Assembly (NCBI GenBank): GCA_030762935.1
Contig: CM060900.1
Coordinates: 432,507,921-432,571,920, forward strand
DNA length: 64,000 bases
Direction: 5' to 3'
Origin: Hymenopus coronatus
Lineage: Eukaryota > Arthropoda > Insecta > Mantodea > Hymenopodidae
Below are positions 56,716 through 64,000 of this stretch, piece by piece. A program made the translations under genes and the position numbers. How positions within the stretch are numbered: the stretch's first letter is position 1; each line of letters starts with the position of its first letter. Below the pieces are notes generated by a model. The model searched no databases. It had not been told where the DNA came from and saw nothing but the letters and a program-made list of their open reading frames with translations.

Positions 56716-57590
56716 AAACATGTGTTCCATTCGCATAAATTTCTCTAACCAGTCTGGAAACAATTTATTCTTACAAAAGAGTATTCTTTTATGTACATCG
56801 TGCTAATTGAGATAAGCATTAGCAGAAATGGTTTTACTACTTGATTCCTTGTAAGCAAAAGGGCATGGGAATGCACTAGGCTAAAGCGATAGTCAAATAT
56901 TTTAAAAGCTGGCCGCTATGTGAACAATTGAAGCTCAGTTCGCTTTATAGGGCCAGCAGTAAACAAAAGAGATGCCAACAAAGGTAAATCCGTATGACAA
57001 CAGTTAACGTAGTTTAAAATTGAAACCAACAACAAAGATTACCTTGGAAACCGTCAACTCTACAATAAAGATATAAATAACTAAATCGCGTAGTTAAAAA
57101 TGTCTGAATTTTTTGTGTAGTAAGTTTCCGTCTATTTCTTGCGGTTTACTAACTATGGAAAATTCAGCAAAGTTCACCCAGAATGAACAGGTCTTCAGAA
57201 TCTATTCCCAGGAAATTCAAGATATGCATAGTATTTGTGATGTAATAATCTATAATAGGTATTTTAACCAAAATCGTTAAGAGCCAGTTTTGAGAAAAAC
57301 AAAATTTTCAAAATTTGTTCCATGTGGTTTGTGTTAGGGGCATTTTCTTGAAAATCTTCGTGTCGCATCCTTGGAAGATACTAAACTTAAATACCAATTT
57401 TGGTATTTAACTTTCTTTTAGTTTTTGAAATATGCTGTCTACAGACACGTACAAGCGGACCTTTTTCTAAAAATGTATTTTTTGGACTTAGGGAACCTGA
57501 AAACGTATATTTCCAGTATCGAATTTTAGGGTAGAATAGAATACCATCTCTATACATTATGTACGTAGTACGTGTGAAGAAAGTAGCAGC
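56716..57590 (-). mobile_element. AGAAAG-family repeat, full-length copy
   Basis: Starts 'ACATGTGTTCCATTCGCATA-AATTTCTCTAACC' and ends 'CTATACATTATGTACGTAGT-ACGTGTGAAGAAAGTAG'. The interior is collinear with 36,963-37,858. Confidence 0.9.
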
Positions 57591-57803
57591 TTAGCAGAGT
57601 CCGAACTTCACGTTTCTTATGAATTCCGCCTAACATGATTGCACAGTTCTATCATCCTGCTTCCGACCTTGACGTTTGTTATGAAATGCTGAGTTAACAT
57701 AGAAAACTTATAACTGCACAGCTGTGAACTCCGTTCAAAGATGCGAAAAGCTGGCTGCAAAGTTTGGCACTACGTCTCCGACCTTGACCTCGAAACATTT
57801 AAC

Positions 57804-57805
<2 letters not shown>

Positions 57806-57838
<33 letters not shown>

Positions 57839-57856
57839 GATTATTATTATTATTAT
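57806..57856. repeat. (TTA)n microsatellite
   Basis: Immediately 3' of a family B SINE on the minus strand, so it probably grew from the SINE tail. Confidence 0.9.
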
Positions 57857-57862
57857 AGCCCC

Positions 57863-58095
57863 CTTTTTTTTGGTAGTGTTTAACGCCCGCTTTTACTTCT
57901 CTGGCACCGCAGGCGATGACACTGATGATACATGAAGATGGGGCCCCGGTGGAATGAAATGGCGGGGGAAACCGGAGAACACGGAGAAAACCCGCTCCTG
58001 CGCCGCTTTGTCCACCACAAATCTCACATGGGATCGAACCCGGGCCATCTAGGTGAGAGGCGAATGGTCTGACCACTCGGCCACGGCGCGGCCAT
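57863..58095 (-). mobile_element. tRNA-derived SINE, family B, best-preserved head
   Basis: On the minus strand: 'GGCCGCGCCGTGGCCGAGTG' (A box), 'TGGCCCGGGTTCGATCCC' (B box), then the family body and a short A-rich end. The head resembles a leucine- or serine-type tRNA 5' half. Confidence 0.9.
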
Positions 58096-58182
58096 ATCCC
58101 TTCACATCTAAGGTCATATCGGAGGCTTTGCATTAGAAACAACCCGTCTGTAGGTTCTTTACGTGGGGTTTAAATCGTCATA

Positions 58183-58280
<98 letters not shown>

Positions 58281-58344
58281 TCATACTTCCAGACTCTGTG
58301 GGGAATAGGGAATAATTCTGGTTAAAGAAAACTTACCCGCCTCA

Positions 58345-58389
<45 letters not shown>

Positions 58390-58480
58390 CGCAGATAACC
58401 GGTTGAGGGGAGATTAACAGCCCTATGCTACCAATTCATTACACATTTTCCTATGCTGTTAAACATATCAAACTGACATT
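58096..58480 (-). mobile_element. SINE family E-related sequence with long microsatellites
   Basis: Shared with 59,285-59,532: 'ATATCGGAGGCTTTGCATTA', 'GTGGGGTTTAAATCGTCAT', 'GGGAATAATTCTGGTTAAAG'. (CT)n-(CA)n-(CT)n fills 58,187-58,276. (TG)n changes to (CG)n at 58,345-58,392, where the tRNA-like head should be. Confidence 0.75.
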
Positions 58481-58623
58481 TTACATAACTACCTATATCC
58501 CTAGGTGCATGCTATCTGTACAATGACTTATTTCTCTTTTTTTGATTTGTTTCTTTATTCAATTTTCAATTACTTCATTACTTGTCTTAATTACGTTTTA
58601 ACTTTCGCGATCATGGTGGTTTC

Positions 58624-59123
58624 CAGGCTGTTTCAAAACGACACCAAACGAAGATAGCAATCGATTAGCTTACACTTTGACTTTTCCGAAACTTGATGTC
58701 GAAACTTTCAAACTTTTCTATTTAAAGTTTTATGTGTGTTTAAAAATCGCACACATTTGGGATTAGACAGCGAAGGAACAACGGTTGTCATACGCCACGT
58801 AAACAAGCTCAGAACGCGTTATACGAAACACATAACAAAGCCCACATGCTACGTTTTCCATTACTAAGGTGACCAGTGCCGCGCCGGCGTGTCTATCAAA
58901 CCACACCTACACCACGCGACTGGGACCTTCGTTACCAACCGGCATCTCTCTTGGAGTGGGCCAGGCACGTGCCATTTGGTTATGTACGACTGCCTAATCC
59001 ATGGTGATTTTGTGACAGTTTTTGTATGTGTCGAATTTAGAGCTGAAAATTATATTCACGTATCACGTACGGCATGACCAACAAGGGCCGCATGTTCGTT
59101 TGGTGTCGTTTTGAAACATCCTG
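58624..59123. mobile_element. 500-bp non-autonomous element with 29-bp TIRs
   Basis: CAGGCTGTTTCAAAACGACA... at 58,624-58,652 is the reverse complement of 59,095-59,123 with one mismatch. The interior has no conserved reading frame between the two copies (the other is at 25,553-25,965). No convincing target duplication beside the ends. Confidence 0.85.
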
Positions 59124-59284
59124 TATATGTGTGTGTGAAACTGGTTGAGTGATTCACAGCCCTATGCCACCAATTCATTATTATCCACCTACCTACATCC
59201 CTAGGTGCGTGCCATGTGTACAGTAAGTGTTTATTAAAGGCGACACAATGTTTTTATTTTTTTGCTATTGTTTCATTTATATAG

Positions 59285-59532
59285 CCCCCCTTTTAACATC
59301 TAAGGTTATATCGGGGACTTTGCATTAGAACCAACTCGTTCCTTTACGTTGGGTTTAAATCGTTTTGTTTTCCTTAAACACACACACTCACTCTTACATA
59401 CATAGTTCCAGACTTTGTGGGGGTGGATAGGGAATAATTCTGGTTAAAGAAAAATTCCCCGCCTCAGCCTCGAATCAAATCCGAGACCTCCGGATGAGAA
59501 GTCAACTCGCTCACCGATCGACCACGGAGGTA
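59285..59532 (-). mobile_element. tRNA-derived SINE, family E
   Basis: On the minus strand: 'CCGTGGTCGATCGGTGAGCG' (A box), 'GGTCTCGGATTTGATTCGAG' (B box), 'GGGGAATTTTTCTTTAACC', ending near 'TTAGATGTTAAAAGGGGGG'. Confidence 0.85.
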
Positions 59533-59980
59533 GTCATAGAATATTTTGTCTAGATATTATATTATCGCTTGATTATACTGTATCAAAATTATGTTTTAAA
59601 AGTAATGAACCACCTTATCAACACCAACGTAGTACCAAAGCGGCACTCAGAGGTCATCTTATCTCCATAAAGTTTAATTAGTAATAATTTGAGAAAATGT
59701 GCCATTTATGCCTGAAAAGGCCATTCATCGAAAAAAGCTCTCCAAAAGGAAAGCGGAGAAAACGAACTGCATATATTTCCAAAGAAATAAAACGCATGGC
59801 TTGGAAAAAGAGAATCTGCCATAATAATGGTTAAGATTGGTACTTTTGTATAACTAAACGTCCGAAGAATGAGCTGAACTTTACCTCTCTACTCTAAATA
59901 GTACTTATAATTAGGAGTTACAATTATTTTCTGCGAAGTGGTGTAGAATTCGTAGTATAAACTAATAGATACAATCCCAT
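59533..59980. other. Unassigned spacer
   Basis: No feature seen. Confidence 0.3.
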
Positions 59981-59982
59981 TA

Positions 59983-60858
59983 TTAAAAATCTGATGTGTT
60001 ACACTCACATGATTTTCTCCAGCTGCTCTATAAACAAACTTCTTGCAAAAGAATATTCTTCTTTCTACACAATGCTAATCAATGTTCTTAATACTTATTC
60101 CCTCATAAGTATACGGGAACTAAAGGAATGCACTACGCTTAAGTGATAGACAAATGTTTTAAAAGCTATCGTTATGCGATTGCCATTGTAAATCGCTTCT
60201 TTGCTTGGCCAGGAGTAGAACAAAAGAAAAACGGACACTTCCCATCCGAGAAAAGTATAAGTAATTTACAATTGAAAACAATAACAAGGAATATCTTGGA
60301 AACGGTTACCTCCGCAACAAAAACGTAAAGGACATACATTGTGTGTTTTGATGAGATCTACATTTTTTGTGCAGTAAGTTTTTTGTCTGTCTCTTACAGT
60401 TTAGCAGTTAAGCAAAATTCGGCAATATTCATCAAGAATAAAGAGGCTATTCCCAGAAAATTCAAGATATACATTTAATTTAGGATGTAAATATCTTTAA
60501 TACATGGCATTTTAATCAAAATCGTAAGAGCCATTTTTTAGAAAATCAAAATTTTCGAACATTTTTACATGTAGTGGCTAGTTTATGGTGGGGGGATTCT
60601 CTTGAAAATCTTCATGTCGCATCCTTGGATGATACTAAACCTAAATACCAAGTTTGATATTTAACGGTCTTTTCGTTTTTGAGCTATGCCGTCCAGAGAC
60701 ACACACGGACCTTTTTCTAAAAATGCTTTTTTCGGACTCAGGGGACCCCAAAACATATATTTCCGGTGAAATCTCGACATTGAATTTTTGGGTGAAACAC
60801 AATACCTTCTCTATCCACAATGTACATTGTACATGAGGGCTAGAGAAAGTAAAAATAT
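59983..60858 (-). mobile_element. AGAAAG-family repeat, full-length copy
   Basis: Starts 'TAAAAATCTGATGTGTTACA' and ends 'CTATCCACAATGTACATTGT-ACATGAGGGCTAGAGAAAGTAAAAATATG'. Both diagnostic ends are present and the copy is uninterrupted. Confidence 0.93.
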
Positions 60859-60859
60859 G

Positions 60860-61592
60860 TTTAATATATATAGTTTAAGATATGGTACAATAATAGCATT
60901 AAGGTACACAAAGTTCAAACGGAAATTCCAATTAATGAGAACTATAGAAAATTACAAATGACATTGCTGTGGCAATTTTCACCATTTAGTGTTTCCTTAA
61001 CATTTTTTATAATCGGATAATTCTTCTTCTTATTATTATTATATTATTTTCATATTTGTCCATTGTTCCATTTTAGTTTCGTTATACTCTAATTTTGCTT
61101 TATTTCAAATTGTATTCCATTGAAATTACTGCCAGATGGAAACAAGCTGTTTATAATCCCTACTCTCACTGTTTTCTTTGCTTTTCTTCTGAAGGTATAC
61201 TCGGAACGTAATAGCTATATTAAACCAATTCCATACTATGCTAAATGTTAGCCCCTCCATTTCTAGCGAGCATGTACACCGGAGGGCTGTTTCCTATTGT
61301 TTGGTTCGCCTTGCGATCTTCGCAAATTAAAATACCTGTCTGTTCTAGCTTTTGTCTTCTGAATTCCTGCGATTACGACTCTAGTGCTTTTATTGACTTT
61401 TATTTTGATTGGGAACCTAGTTTAGGATTTCGATATTTGCAGGTGCTTTCTTTCACAATACACTACTTATCATACTTATCAATTAGGCCGTTTTAGAGTG
61501 TGTTTCAGTAGATTTTAACGCGATTATATCTATGCGTTTATTATCTACTTCCATTGGAAGTAAAACCAGAAAATTCCTCATATACAATATAT
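60860..61592. other. Unassigned stretch
   Basis: A plus frame at 61,245-61,496 (83 codons) has no recognisable domain. Confidence 0.35.
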
Positions 61593-61594
61593 TC

Positions 61595-61850
61595 ACCGGT
61601 ATTGGATTAATTTTTTCACACAAGCCGTGTGTAGGACAGGAATTGGATAGGTAGAGTCAGACTGAAAAATTCAATGCCATAGCCGGGATTTGAACCACGG
61701 ATCTCCCGATCTCTAGCCGGTTGCTCTGCCACTGAGCTACCATGGCATGGCGTAGCTCTATGGCATTGACTTTTTCAGTCTGACTCTTTCTATCCAACTC
61801 CTGTCCTACACACGGCTTGTGTGAAAGAACAATTAATTCGATACCAGTTG
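61595..61850. repeat. Long inverted repeat around a tRNA-like core (family D)
   Basis: The left arm (about 61,598-61,682) runs 'GGTATTGGATTAATT', 'TTCACACAAGCCGTGTGTAG', 'GTAGAGTCAGACTGAAAAA', 'TTCAATGCCATA'. The right arm (about 61,760-61,850) is its reverse complement, out to 'AATTAATTCGATACC'. Between them, the minus strand carries a tRNA-like core: 'GGTAGCTCAGTGGCAGAGC' and 'GTGGTTCAAATCCCGGC'. Arms match over about 85 bp with few changes. Confidence 0.88.
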
Positions 61851-61984
61851 ACCATAATAGCTACACTATGAATCCTGGGATTTAAGTACTTACAACATTG
61901 TAAGTCGCCATTGGGGTTGCCATCTCAAAATAATTTGAGATCCTCTTGTGGTTTACCTGGAAACATGCAAGTCAGTTGAGAAAT

Positions 61985-62110
61985 GCAATGCCATACCGGC
62001 ATGTTGCCATGGTAGCTCAGTGGCAGAGCAACCGGCTAGAGATCGGGAGATCCGTGGTTGAAATCCCGGCTATGACATTGAATGTTTCAGTCTGACTCTA
62101 CCTATCCAGT
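61985..62110 (+). mobile_element. tRNA-like element, family D, best-preserved core
   Basis: A-box region 'GGTAGCTCAGTGGCAGAGC' and B-box region 'GTGGTTGAAATCCCGGC', in about 75 bp closed by acceptor-like arms TGCCATG and TATGACA. A 4-bp stem CCGG/TCGG with 7-nt loop sits where the anticodon arm should be. The T-arm stem does not pair properly, so this is a tRNA-derived head, not a working tRNA gene. Confidence 0.75.
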
Positions 62111-62355
62111 ATATTCACTGTTTTGCTTGGCCTTAGCTATCCTGTCCGGAATGTCATGATGAGTATAATAGGGTCCTCAGATTTATTCGGCCTTTGCCAC
62201 CAGTCCTTTATCCGCACAGGACGTCACTACTCAGTGGCGAGTTTATCATTCATTGTCACTTGCAGAGGACTGGCGAACTATGGGTAGAAGAGGGTATGTC
62301 AACAGTTTCGACGTCAGCTTAAAGAAATGCGTCTTGTATCGTAACTTTCCAATAT
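62111..62355. other. Unassigned spacer
   Basis: No feature seen. Confidence 0.3.
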
Positions 62356-62580
62356 TTACATTTGGGACATTCGCTTGCGTCTCGTAAACTCGCAATCACA
62401 GAATTTATGCTGATAGGTAACGTATTCATCAGTTCTGAAGTAACACTCAACCATGCAAATTCTGTGATCGGTAGTCATTTCCACATCACGTGAAAAGGAC
62501 GCACAAAATATCCTGGTGATAAGCAGTTCTGCACCGCTTACTGCATCAACCTGTTTACGAAGACGGCAATGCATGCAGCC
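62356..62580 (-). pseudogene. Possible helix-turn-helix fragment of a transposon-borne protein
   Basis: The minus frame contains 'HRICMVECYFRTDEYVTYQH', which resembles the short N-terminal HTH (DUF4817-like) found in many insect mobile-element proteins. It stops after about 40 further residues. The match rests on memory of the pattern and is weak; the frame may be fortuitous. Confidence 0.25.
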
Positions 62581-62624
62581 CAAAGTTCAATTCCGCACCT
62601 GTCCTTTCTTATTTAAAACAGTAA

Positions 62625-62815
62625 CTGAGTCTGATCAGGACTCCGGTACTGTATCCCTATTTACATTTCCCCCCCCTAGGTTTTACTGATTACTGGTTTA
62701 CTGTTTCTTTTACAAACATATACACATTGCACAAACATATAACACCCATGCCCAAGGCGGGACCCGAACCCACGATCCCCTGCCCACGAGTCCTTTGAGA
62801 CCTGCTCTCGCCGAA
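62625..62815 (-). mobile_element. tRNA-derived SINE, family C
   Basis: On the minus strand: 'GGGATCGTGGGTTCGGGTCC' (B box), 'GCATGGGTGTTATATGTTTG', 'GGGATACAGTACCGGAGTCC' and 'TGATCAGACTCAGTTACTG'. The head is partly lost. Confidence 0.85.
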
Positions 62816-62871
62816 CTAATAATGATGTCATGCATTTAAACCCACTGGCGCTAAAGGCTGAATACGTCTGA

Positions 62872-63162
62872 AGACCCGGAATTTCTGAGTACATCTCCAT
62901 ACAGGAACAAGACCCCTGCAAGGATTTCGTGCTCGCTGCGGCGACGCCTGCAGAGGATGGCGTCCTGAGATATATGTACCCGGTATGGAGCGCATTGCAG
63001 ATATGTTGGCGATCATTTTTATTGCTTCTCTGCATTCTGACTGGGATCCATTTATATTTAGTGGTGTGTATTCGATGTAACAGGAAACTCATTTTCCTTT
63101 GTGAGGAAGTTGGCTACAAAGAGTGGCCTCACGCTGCCTTAGCTGCTGCCGAACGTTTCTAG
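62872..63162 (+). CDS. Candidate exon or ORF with one hydrophobic helix, uncertain
   Basis: A plus frame is open from 62,872 to TAG at 63,160-63,162. It could start at an acceptor-like site 'CATCTCCATACAG', giving an 86-codon 3' exon beginning EQDPCKDFVLAAATPAEDG. It contains a strongly hydrophobic segment (FLLLLCILTGIHLYLVVCI) and ends 'PHAALAAAERF'. The patch has higher GC than its flanks, but two minus frames are also open over it, so composition alone could explain the frame. No family recognised and no upstream exon found. Confidence 0.22.
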   Translation, partial: RPGISEYISIQEQDPCKDFVLAAATPAEDGVLRYMYPVWSALQICWRSFLLLLCILTGIHLYLVVCIRCNRKLIFLCEEVGYKEWPHAALAAAERF

Positions 63163-63490
63163 CATCGGGGAAGAAATTGGTGGGATTAGCGCTACGATTG
63201 CCCGTTTTTATTTCAAATTCTCTCATGCAGCAAATACATTCCTCATGAACATTTCTTGCCTGATTCAGGTATATGTTGTTATCTTGATTAATTATATTGC
63301 AATAAATTAAATATATTGCGTATATTTTTGTGATGTAGTCTTGCTTCACATGATCCACAGAAGAGTCCTAAACCTTTATATTTCCGTTCGGAATACAGCA
63401 TTTGATCAGGAACGTCAATGGGATTTATTGAATCTCTTTTAAGTCCATGATTTGGAATGTCAGTGAAGAAACTTTTAGAAACGTTGTTAA
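63163..63490. other. Unassigned spacer
   Basis: No feature seen. Confidence 0.3.
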
Positions 63491-63496
63491 ATAGGA

Positions 63497-64000
63497 CTAT
63501 CTGAAAAGCGTATATGAGAGTAGGTAATACAGAACAATTTGGTAGAGTACATTTTTGTTCAGCTTGAAGTAACGGCTAAGAGACAAGAGTTTCAGGTTCT
63601 TTTTTGTCTCGGAGAGTTTTGAGGTTATAGGGACAGTAAATATCAGCTTATCAGAGAAGTCAGTACTGAGATAGTGTATGGATTCTTCGGCACTATGGGG
63701 TTTATTTTCATAATCGGAGTAAGCCATTTCATTGTCTTTACGAAGTTTATCTGTTTTAATTGATAAAAATTTTGAAGCATTATCTCGAGTACAACGTCTT
63801 CGAATCTTTGAATTGCCATTCTTACTAATACACTAGCTGCTTCCATGTCCTTCCCAATAATTAAAATGTCATCAGCAAGATTCATTACAGTTAAATTTTA
63901 GGCCAACTGGGAGAAGGGAGTACCCATATAGTTTAGCGATGGATTCCTTCAAGAGCTCGTCCAGAATATGATTAGTGCTAATATTGTATGCCAACGGAGA
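63497..64000 (-). pseudogene. Non-LTR retrotransposon RT fragment, runs off the window
   Basis: Reading the minus strand from the window edge, 'SPLAYNISTNHILDELL' corresponds to the RT block between motifs B and C (LSPLLFNIY-type). After a frame change, 'NLADDILIIGKDMEAASVLV' carries the catalytic xxDD box at about 63,882-63,860. Downstream frames (63,727-63,497) are probably the connection/thumb region. The rest of the element lies beyond 64,000. Confidence 0.78.

Noticed and set aside
61985..62110. Functional tRNA gene
   Set aside because: A and B boxes and acceptor arms are good, but the T stem does not pair and the same core recurs as a dispersed element.
62676..63092. 138-codon minus-strand frame
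   Set aside because: Its downstream half is a SINE and the rest lacks any domain; open frames on both strands reflect GC content.

Overview
This is an AT-rich animal nuclear DNA window that looks like an insect. Nothing is prokaryotic: there are no operons and no long intact reading frames. One multi-exon gene with consensus GT-AG introns is visible. The rest is interspersed repeats (tRNA-headed SINEs, decayed non-LTR retrotransposons, a Ty3/gypsy remnant, MULE and pogo transposase remnants, short inverted-repeat elements) and several satellite-like arrays. One SINE family, at 15,983-16,221, looks to me like SINEs of cockroaches and termites. That resemblance is from memory, so the clade is only a guess.

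Host gene. On the minus strand, three exons at 15,527-15,309, 12,802-12,707 and 11,387-11,281 splice in phase 1/phase 1. They give a 134-residue protein with a signal peptide, an acidic ectodomain carrying two N-glycosylation sequons, one transmembrane helix and a 14-residue tail. I do not recognise the family. It is the best-supported protein-coding gene here.

Layout. 1-6.5 kb: repeat fragments, a 19-bp minisatellite and a ~190-bp tandem array. 7.4-10.1 kb: two direct copies of a jockey-like LINE 3' part. 11.3-15.5 kb: the host gene, with a LINE fragment and a repeat fragment in its introns. 16.0 kb: a SINE with a clear target duplication. 17.5-22.8 kb: a decayed ~130-bp satellite split by a 5'-truncated 2.9-kb LINE. 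29.5-31.3 kb: Ty3/gypsy remnant. 32-36 kb: dense SINEs. 36.2 kb: MULE transposase remnant. 40.5-41.2 kb: a hairpin plus a very recent 3 x 88-bp tandem repeat. 45 kb: pogo-like transposase remnant. 46.4-47.1 kb: element with 150-bp terminal inverted repeats. 50-51 kb: LINE fragments on both strands. 53.9-56.3 kb: inverted-repeat elements and a GC-rich island with a 5S-rRNA-like segment. 58-62 kb: SINEs and long inverted repeats. 63.5-64 kb: another LINE RT fragment running off the edge.

Most striking repeat. A non-coding ~0.87-kb family occurs about 16 times in both orientations. Its two ends carry an asymmetrically placed inverted 11-mer (ACTTTCTCTAC near one end, GTAGAGAAAGT about 30 bp inside the other). 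The second end finishes in a small hairpin and CAGATTTTT. This architecture resembles non-autonomous Helentron-type rolling-circle elements. It is called the 'AGAAAG family' below. No autonomous partner is in the window.
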